Assembly: GCA_965214635.1 (NCBI GenBank)
Contig: OZ243964.1
Coordinates: forward strand, 1,116,001-1,180,000
Direction: 5' to 3'
DNA length: 64,000 nucleotides
From: Bin90 sp965214635
Lineage (GTDB): Bacteria > Chloroflexota > Dehalococcoidia > Lucifugimonadales > JADFKI01
Positions 23,450 to 32,350 of this stretch are shown here, one piece after another. A model generated the notes under the pieces. The model did not search any database. It saw only the letters and a program-made list of their open reading frames with translations, and was not told the origin of the DNA. A program made the position numbers and the translations under genes. Numbering within the stretch: position 1 is the stretch's first letter; every line of letters begins with the position of its first letter.

Positions 23450-23755
23450 ATGGCAAGAGAATCTTCCAAAGCCAAGAATGAGCGACGCAAGCGCATCGTC
23501 GCCAAGTACGCCGCAAGGCGCAAGGAACTGAAGGCGCGCGCATCGGATATGAGCCTTTCCCGCGAAGTTCGGGCGCATGCCCGGGATGAACTCGCCCTGC
23601 TCCCGCGCGATTCCAACCCGAACCGCGTCCGGAACAGAGACCTCACCACGGGCAGACCGCGCGGCTACATCCGACACTTCGGGTTGTCGCGCATCACCTT
23701 CCGTGAGATGGCGCTCAAGGGCCTTCTCCCCGGCGTCCGCAAGGCAAGCTGGTAA
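23450..23755 (+). CDS. rpsN: 30S ribosomal protein S14, zinc-free form
   Basis: 101 residues, the long type found in E. coli. It has no C-x2-C pairs, so it is the zinc-independent form, although S4 and L36 in the same cluster keep their Cys ligands. The C-terminal signature NRDLTTGRPRGYIRHFGLSR is intact. Confidence 0.95.
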   Translation: MARESSKAKNERRKRIVAKYAARRKELKARASDMSLSREVRAHARDELALLPRDSNPNRVRNRDLTTGRPRGYIRHFGLSRITFREMALKGLLPGVRKASW

Positions 23756-23782
23756 CCCCGCGCATTACCGAAGAAGGACATC

Positions 23783-24184
23783 ATGCCAGTTACAGACCCC
23801 ATAGCAGATATGCTGACCCGCATCCGCAACGCCGTCATGGTCGGACACAGCTCGGTAACCATCCCGTTGTCCAAGGGGAAGGTAGCCCTTGCCGACATCC
23901 TCAAGTCGGAGGGTTTCATCGAAGGCTACACCGTTCATCGGCGCGGCACGCCGCAGGCAGTCATCCGCATCTACTTGTACTATCGCGGGCGAAACCAACC
24001 CGCCATCAGCGGGCTGAAGCGCGTGTCCAAGCCCGGCTTGCGCGTCTATGTGAAAAAGGGCGAAATCCCACGCCCATACGGCGGGCTTGGCGTAGCCATC
24101 TTGTCCACATCGCAGGGCGTTATGACCGGCAAGCAGGCTTGGCGTCAGAAGATAGGCGGCGAACTTCTCTGCTATGTGTGGTAG
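23783..24184 (+). CDS. rpsH: 30S ribosomal protein S8
   Basis: 133 residues. S8 binds the central domain of 16S rRNA and in E. coli represses the spc operon. Begins with DPIADMLTRIRNAVMVGH and ends with GVAILSTSQGVMTGKQA, both family signatures. A 98-nt gap to rplF holds no gene. Confidence 0.96.
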   Translation: MPVTDPIADMLTRIRNAVMVGHSSVTIPLSKGKVALADILKSEGFIEGYTVHRRGTPQAVIRIYLYYRGRNQPAISGLKRVSKPGLRVYVKKGEIPRPYGGLGVAILSTSQGVMTGKQAWRQKIGGELLCYVW

Positions 24185-24282
24185 GCCAGAGAACAGCCAC
24201 TCTGCCCTTCTGCCTTGCTAAACGCTTAAACCCACAGAATGCGCATCGCTAAACCGATCGCTGAAACTTACGGAGTTTCGCA

Positions 24283-24825
24283 ATGTCCCGAGTAGGCAAT
24301 ACGCCTGTCCAACTTCCGCCCGGCGTGGATGTGGACATCATAGACACGAAGGTAACCGTCAAGGGCGCTCAGGGCGTCCTGTCATACTCGTTCCATCCGG
24401 ATATGCACATCGCCCGCGACAATGGCGCTGTGGTGGTAACGCGCGCATCCGACGAGCGCCACCATCGCGCGCTGCACGGGCTGACACGCAGCCTCATCGC
24501 CAACATGGTCGCCGGCGTCAGTCAAGGCTTCTCCAAAAGCCTAGAACTCGTGGGAGTTGGCTACCGCGTTCAACAGACGGGCAAGGGCATTACGCTCAAT
24601 GTGATGTACAGCCACCCGGTGCAAATTCAGCCGCCGGACGGCATAACCATCCAAGTGGAGGGCAACAACCGCATCCATGTGCGCGGCATAGACAAGCAGA
24701 AGGTGGGACAGCTTGCGGCGCAGATTCGCAAGGTGCGCCCGCCCAACGCCTACACGGGCAAGGGCATCCGATACCTCGGCGAACAGGTGCGCCTCAAGCC
24801 CGGCAAGAGCGCCCGCAGAGTATAA
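24283..24825 (+). CDS. rplF: 50S ribosomal protein L6
   Basis: 180 residues, standard. L6 lies near the sarcin-ricin loop and the factor-binding site. Seen: MSRVGNTPVQLPPGV at the N-terminus, the LELVGVGYRVQQTGKGITL repeat start, and the C-terminal KVRPPNAYTGKGIRY motif. Confidence 0.97.
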   Translation: MSRVGNTPVQLPPGVDVDIIDTKVTVKGAQGVLSYSFHPDMHIARDNGAVVVTRASDERHHRALHGLTRSLIANMVAGVSQGFSKSLELVGVGYRVQQTGKGITLNVMYSHPVQIQPPDGITIQVEGNNRIHVRGIDKQKVGQLAAQIRKVRPPNAYTGKGIRYLGEQVRLKPGKSARRV

Positions 24826-24860
24826 CCCGCATTCCACAAGACACGGAGCGATACCCCACA

Positions 24861-25232
24861 ATGCCAAAGATAGTACGCACCAACAAGGGCAGACGCGTGA
24901 TGCGGCATATCCGCGTTCGCCGCAAGGTCGGTGGCACGACCGAGCGGCCGCGCCTGTCCGTCTATCGCAGCCTCAACCATGTGTATGCGCAGGTCATAGA
25001 CGACACCTGCGGGCACACGCTCGCCGCCGCATCCAGCCTAGAATCTTCAGTCAAGTCGCAGAGCGCCCAGCAGCCCAAGACCGACATCGCCAAGACCGTG
25101 GGCGAACTCATCGGTCAGCGCGCAAAGGCGCAGGGCGTAACGAAGGTGGTCTTCGACCGCGGTGGCTACAAGTTCCACGGGCGCATCAAAGCCCTAGCTG
25201 ACGCAGCCCGCAAGGAGGGCTTGGTATTCTAA
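24861..25232 (+). CDS. rplR: 50S ribosomal protein L18
   Basis: 123 residues. L18 binds 5S rRNA with L5. Motifs RLSVYRSLNHVYAQVIDD and VVFDRGGYKFHGRIKALAD are clear. One base separates its stop from rpsE. Confidence 0.96.
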   Translation: MPKIVRTNKGRRVMRHIRVRRKVGGTTERPRLSVYRSLNHVYAQVIDDTCGHTLAAASSLESSVKSQSAQQPKTDIAKTVGELIGQRAKAQGVTKVVFDRGGYKFHGRIKALADAARKEGLVF

Positions 25233-25233
25233 T

Positions 25234-25944
25234 ATGACAACCCAGCACAACCGCCAACAGCGCAACCGCCAGCAGCAGAACCGTCAACAGCAAGACGAAA
25301 ACCAAGACGAATTCCCCCTCACTGAGCGGGTCGTCAAAATATCCCGTGTCGCCAAAGTGGTCAAGGGCGGGAGACATCTGAGCTTCAACGCCGTGGTCGT
25401 GGTGGGCGACCAAGATGGGCATGTGGGCATTGGCATGGGCAAAGCCGACGCCGTTCCCGACGCCGTTCGCAAGGGCGCTACCGAAGCCCGCAAGAACATC
25501 ATCGAAGTCCCGCGACAGGGCAGCACCATCCCGCACGAAGTTGTCTCCAAGTACATCGGTTCGCTGGTGATGCTCAAGCCCGCGCAGCCGGGCACCGGTG
25601 TCATCGCTGGCGGAGCAGTTCGCGCTGTGGTGGAACTCGCCGGCATCCAAGACATAATGACGAAGGTGCGGCGCAGCACGAACCCCATCAATGTGGTCAA
25701 GGCGACATTCAAGGGCTTGCAGGAACTCAAAGACCCTGAGGAAGAGTTCGCGCGCCGCAAGCAGCTCATCGAGTACGGGAAGCAGCGCGACCGCGAGCGC
25801 ATCGAACGCCTGCGCATGCGCCAAGCCCGACGCATAGCGCAGCGGCGAGCCGCTCAACAGCGCGCAGCCCAGCAAGCCGCAATCGACAACGCCGCCGAAG
25901 ATGCTCCGGAGACGCCGGCAGCGCCGCAGGCAGCCCCGAACTAG
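25234..25944 (+). CDS. rpsE: 30S ribosomal protein S5 with extended termini
   Basis: 236 residues, against about 166 in E. coli. S5 is a decoding-fidelity and mRNA-entry protein. The core (ERVVKISRVAKVVKGGRHL, GHVGIGMGKADAVPDAVRK, AGGAVRAVVELAGI) is complete. It is preceded by about 25 Gln/Asn/Arg-rich residues and followed by an Ala/Gln-rich tail of about 45 residues, both low in complexity. Confidence 0.96.
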   Translation: MTTQHNRQQRNRQQQNRQQQDENQDEFPLTERVVKISRVAKVVKGGRHLSFNAVVVVGDQDGHVGIGMGKADAVPDAVRKGATEARKNIIEVPRQGSTIPHEVVSKYIGSLVMLKPAQPGTGVIAGGAVRAVVELAGIQDIMTKVRRSTNPINVVKATFKGLQELKDPEEEFARRKQLIEYGKQRDRERIERLRMRQARRIAQRRAAQQRAAQQAAIDNAAEDAPETPAAPQAAPN

Positions 25945-26013
25945 CATCCCCCTGTGGTCATTAAGACATGACCGGACGGATGTGAAACTCGTCCCCGCAT
26001 AGAAGGCAACGAA

Positions 26014-26211
26014 ATGGCAAACAAACTGCAGGTAACTTGGAAAGTCAGCACCATCGGCTACAAGAAAGACCAGCGGCGCACAATTGAGGCGCTCGGCTTG
26101 CGGAAACTCAACCAGACGGTCGTCCACGACGATGTCCCGTCCATCAGAGGCATGGTCTTCAAGGTGCGCCACTTGGTGCAGGTAACCGAAATCCCGGCGG
26201 ACGAGGCTTAA
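26014..26211 (+). CDS. rpmD: 50S ribosomal protein L30
   Basis: 65 residues. Signature KVSTIGYKKDQRRTIEALGL and the C-terminal VHDDVPSIRGMVFKVRHLV match the bacterial L30 family. L30 is lost in some bacteria but is kept here, in its usual place between rpsE and rplO. Confidence 0.94.
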   Translation: MANKLQVTWKVSTIGYKKDQRRTIEALGLRKLNQTVVHDDVPSIRGMVFKVRHLVQVTEIPADEA

Positions 26212-26301
26212 CCCCGCCGTTCTCCCGCGCATATTTCCCAGTTGCGCAAGTTGCGCACAAGTTGTTCACACGAAATCAGCCATACTTACAGGTCGAAAGA
26301 G

Positions 26302-26748
26302 ATGCAGCAGCACAACCTAAAACCCCCCAAGGGCGCAAGAAAGGCTAGGCGCAGGGTCGGACGCGGCGACAGCAGCGGTTACGGCAGCTACGCCGGCAGA
26401 GGCGTCAAGGGCCAAAATTCCCGCAGCGGCGGAGGCGTTCGGCTCGGCTTCGAGGGCGGGCAGCTTCCGCTTGCGAAGAAACTGCCGTCCATCCGCGGCT
26501 TCACGAACATATTCCGCACAGAGTACACGCCGGTCAACCTTCACGACCTTGAGGGCTTTGAAGCCAATGCGCAGATAGACCCTGCCGTGCTCGAAGATGC
26601 GGGCGTGGTGAAGAACCTGAAGCGCCCGATAAAGATACTGGCGCGCGGCGAAATCAGCGTTCCGCTAGACATCACGGCACACAAGTTTTCTGCTAGCGCA
26701 AAGCGGAAGATAGAAGCCGCCGGCGGCGCAGCACGGGAGATTCCATAA
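26302..26748 (+). CDS. rplO: 50S ribosomal protein L15
   Basis: 148 residues from the ATG at 26302 (MQQHNLKPP), with GAAAGAG before it; the open frame extends 20 codons upstream without a ribosome site. The Gly/Arg-rich N-terminus (RRVGRGDSSGYGSYAGRG) and RSGGGVRLGFEGGQLPL are diagnostic. The last base of the stop is the first base of the secY start. Confidence 0.95.
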   Translation: MQQHNLKPPKGARKARRRVGRGDSSGYGSYAGRGVKGQNSRSGGGVRLGFEGGQLPLAKKLPSIRGFTNIFRTEYTPVNLHDLEGFEANAQIDPAVLEDAGVVKNLKRPIKILARGEISVPLDITAHKFSASAKRKIEAAGGAAREIP

Positions 26749-28088
26749 TGCGCCAATCCCAAGCCGCAAGACAGCAGCAAGAGGTTACCCGCCCGCAACT
26801 CGTCCAGTCCATGATAGACGCGATGCGGATACCCGACCTGCGCGGCAAGATCCTGTTCACGCTAGCGATGCTGATAGTGTTCCGCTTCGTGGCGCATGTG
26901 CCGGTGCCGGGCGTGGACGCCCAAGCGCTGTCACAGGCGTTCCAGTCGCAGGCGCTGCTGGGCTTCCTAGACCTCTTCTCGGGCGGCGCACTGTCTAACC
27001 TCAGCGTGGCGGCGCTGGGCGTGTATCCCTACATCACATCGTCCATCGTGATGCAGATACTGGTGCCGGTCATCCCCAGCCTGAAGGCACTGTCGCAAGA
27101 GGGCGAATTTGGGCGCCAGCGCATCAACCAGTACACGCACTACCTCGCCGTGCCCATCGCCGCACTGCAAGCCTGGGGTCAGCTCAGCCTGCTCCAACAG
27201 GCGAATGTGCTGCCCGGCGTGGTCATCGGCTTCAACATGACCACGCTGTCAATGGTGGCGTCGCTCATAGCGGGGACGATGTTCCTCGTGTGGCTCGGCG
27301 AACTCATCACGGAGCGCGGGCTTGGCAACGGCATATCGCTCATCATCTTCGCTGGCATCGTGGCGCGCCTGCCTGTCATAATCGGGCAGGGGTTGCTGGA
27401 AAGCGACGAAGCAGCCGGGCTGCTGCTGCTGGGCATATTCGCATTCGTGGTCATCTTCTTCATCGTGATGTTCACGGAGGCGCAGCGCAGAGTGCCGGTG
27501 CAGTATGGGCGCAGCGTGTTTCGGGGCGGCAGGATGCAGCGGCAGTCGGGCTCCACATTCCTGCCCCTTCGCGTCAATTCCGCCGGCATGATACCGCTCA
27601 TCTTTGCGTTCTCAATCGTCATCCTACCCGGCACCATAGCGAGCTACTTCCGCGACCCACTAAGCGACGGATGGGTGTCCCGCATAGCGCAGTTCCTCGC
27701 AGATGGATTAGACCCGACCGCATTCCCATACTGGGCGTTCGTCTTCGTGCTGGTGGTGATATTCACCTTCTTCTACACGCTTGTTACATTCCAACAGCAA
27801 GATTTAGCGGGCAACCTCCAGCGCAATGGCGGATTCATACCGGGCATTCGGCCGGGCCAGCCGACGCAGGACTACCTGACGCGCGTGCTCGTCCGCATCA
27901 CCTGGGGCGGCGCAATCTTCCTCGGCATCGTGGCGATTCTCCCGTTCTTCATTACGCAGATAACCGATGTCCGCGCACTGACGCTGAGCAGCACCAGCCT
28001 GCTGATTATGGTCGGCGTTGCCTTGGACACCATGCGCCAGCTAGAAGCCCAGCTCCTGATGAGAAACTACGAAGGCTTCATCCGCTAA
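26748..28088 (+). CDS. secY: protein translocase subunit SecY
   Basis: 446 residues with ten hydrophobic segments. SecY forms the protein-conducting channel of the inner membrane with SecE and SecG. It would export the large secreted proteins encoded in this window. Diagnostic pieces: VPGVDAQALSQ, GVYPYITSSIVMQIL, GNGISLIIFAGIVAR and the cytoplasmic loop VQYGRSVFRGGRMQ. Translationally coupled to rplO, as in most spc operons. Confidence 0.97.
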   Translation: MRQSQAARQQQEVTRPQLVQSMIDAMRIPDLRGKILFTLAMLIVFRFVAHVPVPGVDAQALSQAFQSQALLGFLDLFSGGALSNLSVAALGVYPYITSSIVMQILVPVIPSLKALSQEGEFGRQRINQYTHYLAVPIAALQAWGQLSLLQQANVLPGVVIGFNMTTLSMVASLIAGTMFLVWLGELITERGLGNGISLIIFAGIVARLPVIIGQGLLESDEAAGLLLLGIFAFVVIFFIVMFTEAQRRVPVQYGRSVFRGGRMQRQSGSTFLPLRVNSAGMIPLIFAFSIVILPGTIASYFRDPLSDGWVSRIAQFLADGLDPTAFPYWAFVFVLVVIFTFFYTLVTFQQQDLAGNLQRNGGFIPGIRPGQPTQDYLTRVLVRITWGGAIFLGIVAILPFFITQITDVRALTLSSTSLLIMVGVALDTMRQLEAQLLMRNYEGFIR

Positions 28089-28126
28089 TCGGCGCTTTCG
28101 ACCGACATTAAGAAAGACTGACGAAA

Positions 28127-28765
28127 TTGAAGGTAATCCTGCTGGGTCCGCCGGGGGCGGGTAAGGGTACTCAGACGGCGCGTATTGCCGAGACGCTCGG
28201 CGTAACACGCGCTGCATCGGGCGACCTGTTTCGCCACAACCTGCGCGAACAGACCGAGATTGGCTTGCTCGCCAAGTCCTATATGGACCGCGGCATGCTC
28301 GTCCCGGACGAAGTAACCATCCGCCTCATAATGTCGTGGCTCTCCGCCCCGGAGCAGGCGGACGGCTTCGTGCTCGACGGATTCCCGCGCACATTGCCGC
28401 AAGCCGAAGCGCTCACCGCCGAACTTGCGCCATCGGGCGGGTTGGACAGGGTTTTATACATCAATGTGCCCCAAGGCGAACTTGTGCGGCGGCTCTCCGG
28501 GCGGCTCGTGTGTCGCCTGTGCCAAGTGCCGTACCACGAGACCGCATCGCCGCCCAAGCAGGTGGGCAAGTGCGACCTCTGCGACGGCGAAGTCTATCAG
28601 CGCGACGACGATAAAGCCGAAGTCGTGCAAAACCGCCTGCAAGTCTATGAAACCGAAACCCAACCCCTCGTGGGATACTACCGCAACCTGTGCCTGCTAC
28701 GCGAAATCGACGGCAGCGCCGACATCGCCTCTGTGGGCGACGCACTAGTAGCCGCTCTTGAATAG
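28127..28765 (+). CDS. adk: adenylate kinase, zinc-lid type
   Basis: 212 residues from a TTG start. It interconverts ATP + AMP and two ADP. P-loop GPPGAGKGT at residues 7-15; AMP-site and lid segments DGFPRTLPQAEAL and SGRLVC follow. The lid has two Cys pairs (CRLC and CDLC), so it should bind structural zinc, as in Gram-positive and many Chloroflexota enzymes. It follows secY by 38 nt, a common order. Confidence 0.96.
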   Translation: MKVILLGPPGAGKGTQTARIAETLGVTRAASGDLFRHNLREQTEIGLLAKSYMDRGMLVPDEVTIRLIMSWLSAPEQADGFVLDGFPRTLPQAEALTAELAPSGGLDRVLYINVPQGELVRRLSGRLVCRLCQVPYHETASPPKQVGKCDLCDGEVYQRDDDKAEVVQNRLQVYETETQPLVGYYRNLCLLREIDGSADIASVGDALVAALE

Positions 28766-28828
28766 CCTGTTTCGTATAACCGATATGCGTTCCTAAATCT
28801 GCGTGATAATCAGCAAATCAGAGGCCCC

Positions 28829-29632
28829 ATGATACTCTCGAGGCGGCGTGTAGACGCCATCACAATCAAATCGGCAGCAGAGATAGACGCTATGCGCGAA
28901 GCCGGCAAGGTCGTTGCCGAAGCCAAAGCGAGTGTCATAAATGCCGTGCGCCCCGGCGTAACCACCCTTGAACTCGACCAAATCGCAGAAGCAACCATCC
29001 GCAATCTCGGCGCCATACCCTCGTTCAAGGGGTATGCAGCGGGCGGCAGCATCCCGTTTCCCGGCACGATTTGCGCATCTGTGAACGCCGAGATAGTGCA
29101 CGGCATCCCGAGCGACCGCCGACTCGAGGAGGGCGACATATTCAGCGTGGATGTGGGCGCAATCGTGAACGGCTTTCACGGAGACAGCGCATTCACGGTG
29201 GGCGTCGGCAACATATCGCCCCAAGCCCAGCGCTTAATCGACACCACCCGCGAAGCGCTTAAGCGCGGCATCCAACAGGCGGTTCATGGCAATCGCATAG
29301 GCGACATCGGTAACGCCGTCCAATCCTACGCCGAGCCGCAAGGCTACTCCGTGGTGCGCAAATATGTCGGACACGGCATTGGACGCAGCCTTCATGAGCC
29401 TCCGCAAGTGCCGAACTATGGCAGGCCCGGGCGCGGTGCGCGCATCAGAAACGGCATGACACTCGCCATAGAGCCTATGCTCATCATCGGCAGAAAAGAG
29501 ACTTTGGAGCTGGACGACGGCTGGACGATTGTAACCGCAGACGGCACGCTGTCGGCGCATTTTGAGGATACCGTAGCAATCACAAAGAACGGGCCGGAAG
29601 TCTTGACCACCCCCAAGGGCTACTACTTCTAG
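28829..29632 (+). CDS. map: methionine aminopeptidase, type I
   Basis: 267 residues. It removes the initiator Met from nascent proteins. The five metal ligands are visible: Asp in FSVDVGA, Asp in HGDSAF, His in VGHGIGRSLHEPP, Glu in LAIEPML and Glu in HFEDTV. No N-terminal zinc-finger extension. Lies in the usual adk-map-infA order. Confidence 0.96.
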   Translation: MILSRRRVDAITIKSAAEIDAMREAGKVVAEAKASVINAVRPGVTTLELDQIAEATIRNLGAIPSFKGYAAGGSIPFPGTICASVNAEIVHGIPSDRRLEEGDIFSVDVGAIVNGFHGDSAFTVGVGNISPQAQRLIDTTREALKRGIQQAVHGNRIGDIGNAVQSYAEPQGYSVVRKYVGHGIGRSLHEPPQVPNYGRPGRGARIRNGMTLAIEPMLIIGRKETLELDDGWTIVTADGTLSAHFEDTVAITKNGPEVLTTPKGYYF

Positions 29633-29718
29633 CGGCATCAGCCTGTCAGATATACTAGGTAGCAGCGACCATTAGATATCTAACTCGCAGCACCCCAAAC
29701 ACCCCCAAAGGAGACTGA

Positions 29719-29937
29719 ATGGCAAAAAGGGAAGCCATCGAAGTTGAAGGCACAGTTACTGAAGCGTTACCCAACGCAAGCTTCCGAGTGGAACTCGCTA
29801 ATGGGCATCAGGTGCTGGCATATGTGTCGGGCAAGATACGGCTGAACTTCATCCGCGTCCTGCCCGGAGACAAGGTGCTCGTGGACCTTTCGCCCTACGA
29901 CCTCTCGCGCGGCAGGATAACCTACAGGTTCAAATAG
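29719..29937 (+). CDS. infA: translation initiation factor IF-1
   Basis: 72 residues, the family length. IF-1 occupies the ribosomal A site during initiation. OB-fold motifs EGTVTEALPNASFRVEL and VLPGDKVLVDLSPYDLSRGR are intact. Ribosome site AAAGGAG is strong. Confidence 0.96.
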   Translation: MAKREAIEVEGTVTEALPNASFRVELANGHQVLAYVSGKIRLNFIRVLPGDKVLVDLSPYDLSRGRITYRFK

Positions 29938-30046
29938 CCGATAACACCGCTCAGCAAGCGCCCGCTGTAATGCGGGACGTGCGGTGTGTGGATAAGTGCG
30001 CCCTTTCGCCATCCGCAACAGCCCACATTAGAGTGAGGACAGCACA

Positions 30047-30160
30047 ATGAAAGTATCAGCATCCGTCAAGATACGATGCGCCAAATGCCGCGTCGTCCGC
30101 CGCCATCGCAAGGTGCGGATCATCTGCGAAAACCCCAAGCACAAGCAGCGGCAAGGCTGA
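30047..30160 (+). CDS. rpmJ: 50S ribosomal protein L36, zinc form
   Basis: 37 residues from ATG at 30047 with GAGGAC upstream. The protein reads MKVSASVKIRCAKCRVV at the start and CENPKHKQRQG at the end. The ligands C11, C14, C27 and H32 are all kept, so this is the zinc-binding form. It lies 109 nt after infA. A gap of 281 nt without any recognisable gene follows before rpsM. Confidence 0.95.
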   Translation: MKVSASVKIRCAKCRVVRRHRKVRIICENPKHKQRQG

Positions 30161-30441
30161 TCCCGCTCACATCCGCCGCCACACGGCAATTTCGTGGTGG
30201 CGATTCTTGGATGTTAGGGCGATTGTCTCTGACGGCGTTTGCCTGTGCTGGCAATAGCGAGAGGGTGCTGGTGCGGTTGCTCGAACGCCTTGCAAACAGC
30301 GTGTGGAATGCGAGCAAGGCGGAGACGCTGGGCAGCATCGCTAAAACTAGCATAAATCCGACCTATCCTATACAATAAAAGTTCATGGAAAAACTTGCTG
30401 CAAAAGGCTAATAACCCCCCTGATTGTGCAAGGAGAATCGC

Positions 30442-30825
30442 ATGGCAATCATATCTGGCGTCAACATCCCCGATAACAAGCGCGTGGAAATATCGCTTCG
30501 GCGCATCTACGGCATCGGTCCCTACCAAGCGAAGGACATCGTTGACAAAGCGGGCATCGTGGGCAACCCACGCGTCCGCGATCTTGATGATCGAGACTTG
30601 ACTCGCATCCGCGAAATCGTAGACCGTGAGAAGATGGTTGAGGGCGACCTTCGCCGCGAGGTCGACATGAACATTCGCCGTCTGATGGACATCGGGACAT
30701 ACCGAGGCTTGCGCCATCGGCGCGGCTTGCCTGTGCGCGGACAACGAACCCGCACCAATGCGCGCACCCGCCGGGGACGCCGCCAAACCGTCGCCGGGCG
30801 TGGACAACGCTCCAACACCAAGTAG
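30442..30825 (+). CDS. rpsM: 30S ribosomal protein S13
   Basis: 127 residues from ATG at 30442 with AAGGAG upstream; an earlier in-frame ATG at 30424 lies before the ribosome site. S13 bridges the subunits at the 30S head. Signatures GVNIPDNKRVEISL, YGIGPYQAKDIVDKAG and the basic tail RGQRTRTNARTRRGRR are typical. Confidence 0.97.
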   Translation: MAIISGVNIPDNKRVEISLRRIYGIGPYQAKDIVDKAGIVGNPRVRDLDDRDLTRIREIVDREKMVEGDLRREVDMNIRRLMDIGTYRGLRHRRGLPVRGQRTRTNARTRRGRRQTVAGRGQRSNTK

Positions 30826-30971
30826 CCCATTCAGCCGCTGCCTACCCCGCATCTACGGATGGCAGCAAGGCAGCGGGACGGAGCGGACGGGATGCTTCAT
30901 CGCAGCCATATCCTGCCCGTTCGCTGAGGGCAACCCCAATACCGAGACCCCACAATCCCTAAGGACAAAAA

Positions 30972-31358
30972 ATGCCGCGAAGACCACGCACACGCCGCCG
31001 AGAACGCAAATCCATCCCGGTCGGGCGCGCATACATCCAATCCACCTTCAACAACACCATAATCACGCTCACCGACCCGGAAGGCAATGTCATATCTTGG
31101 GGTAGCGCGGGCACCGCCGGCTTCAAAGGCTCGCGCAAATCCACCGCATTCGCAGCGCAGCGCGCCGCCGAAGACGCTGCACGCAAGGGTATGGAAAACG
31201 GCCTCAGGCAGATAGAGGTCTATGTGCGCGGGCCGGGCGCCGGGCGCGAAGCCGCTATCCGCACGCTGCAGGCGCAGGGCTTGTTCGTAACCAGCATCCG
31301 CGATGTTACGCCCATCCCGCATAACGGCACGCGCCCCCGCAAGCGCCGACGCATGTAA
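30972..31358 (+). CDS. rpsK: 30S ribosomal protein S11
   Basis: 128 residues. S11 lies on the platform next to the Shine-Dalgarno helix. Motifs GRAYIQSTFNNTIITLTD, WGSAGTAGFKGSRKSTAFA and the C-terminal DVTPIPHNGTRPRKRRR are conserved. Followed after 28 nt by a membrane-protein gene instead of rpsD. Confidence 0.97.
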   Translation: MPRRPRTRRRERKSIPVGRAYIQSTFNNTIITLTDPEGNVISWGSAGTAGFKGSRKSTAFAAQRAAEDAARKGMENGLRQIEVYVRGPGAGREAAIRTLQAQGLFVTSIRDVTPIPHNGTRPRKRRRM

Positions 31359-31386
31359 CCCATATGCCCCGCCGAGACCATTAGCC

Positions 31387-32295
31387 GTGTATAGTCAAGC
31401 GCAGCCGCAGGATGCTTTTTTCAAGCGCAACGCGCGTGAAACCATGAGCGAATGCTTCGCCATCTATGGCAAGCACATCCTCAAAATTATCGTTATCGCT
31501 GCCATAGTCCAAGCGCCGGTGTCTGTCGTCGAAATCGCCATATCCGGCTTGATGCCGACAATAGAGGATCTACAAGAGTTGCAAGCCGGGCTAATAACCG
31601 AACCGAGCACGGAGCAAGCGTCTGACGCTCAGCCCGCACAATTACCGAGCGGTAGTTTCCTTAGGTTTGTGCCGCCGATATTGGGCTACTTCACAATAAT
31701 CGTTACGGCGTACACATTCCTCAGCGGCGCAATCGCTTACGCCGTTGGCATTCAATACCTGACCGGAGGTATAAGCATACTAACAGTCTGTGTCCGCGCA
31801 TGGTGGCGTGTGCTTTCCTTAGTAACGCTGAGCGTCGTGTTCGCTGCCATGTCCCTGCTCATGCTCACGGGTTTCGCATCCCTAATCATTCCCGGCATCC
31901 TAGTGATGGCGCTCATAACCTACTTTTCGATGGCGGTGCCAGCCGCTGTCATAGAGGGCTACAGACCCATAGCCGCCATCAAGCGCAGTTTCGCACTGGT
32001 GCAGAGCAACTGGTGGCTCACATTCAGGACATGGGTGCTGGCATTCATCGTGAGCCTCGGCATGTATGTCTTGATAGTGCTCATATTGAGCGTGCTGCCG
32101 TTGGGTACTCAGCCCTCGGATTCTTTTTTGAACATGGGGGCAGTGTTGACCAATTTCATCGTGGGCGCTCTCGTATCACCAATAATGGCGATAACGGGCG
32201 CTCTGGTGTATTTCAACCTTCGGCAGCGCAAGGACGACTATACGCTGCAATCCCTATCGCAAGAGCTGCGCATTCCAAGAGCCGACCATATCTAG
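31387..32295 (+). CDS. unknown integral membrane protein inside the alpha operon
   Basis: 302 residues if started at the GTG at 31387; an ATG at 31444 (MSECFAIYG) is an alternative. Five or six hydrophobic segments are evident (for example ILKIIVIAAIVQAPVSVV, FIVSLGMYVLIVLILSVL). The opening SECFAIYGKHILKII and the ending ALVYFNLRQRKDDY resemble uncharacterised bacterial proteins of the glycerophosphodiesterase-membrane-domain type, which end in a Y-x-D-L-R-x-R-K motif. No enzymatic motif is seen. It lies between rpsK and rpsD in the same direction, with gaps of 28 and 55 nt, so it should be co-transcribed with ribosomal proteins. Function unknown. Confidence 0.75.
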   Translation: MYSQAQPQDAFFKRNARETMSECFAIYGKHILKIIVIAAIVQAPVSVVEIAISGLMPTIEDLQELQAGLITEPSTEQASDAQPAQLPSGSFLRFVPPILGYFTIIVTAYTFLSGAIAYAVGIQYLTGGISILTVCVRAWWRVLSLVTLSVVFAAMSLLMLTGFASLIIPGILVMALITYFSMAVPAAVIEGYRPIAAIKRSFALVQSNWWLTFRTWVLAFIVSLGMYVLIVLILSVLPLGTQPSDSFLNMGAVLTNFIVGALVSPIMAITGALVYFNLRQRKDDYTLQSLSQELRIPRADHI

Positions 32296-32350
32296 TTCAC
32301 ACACTTCACAACCGTTACATTAGCCACCCAAAAGACACATTGAGGACCTG

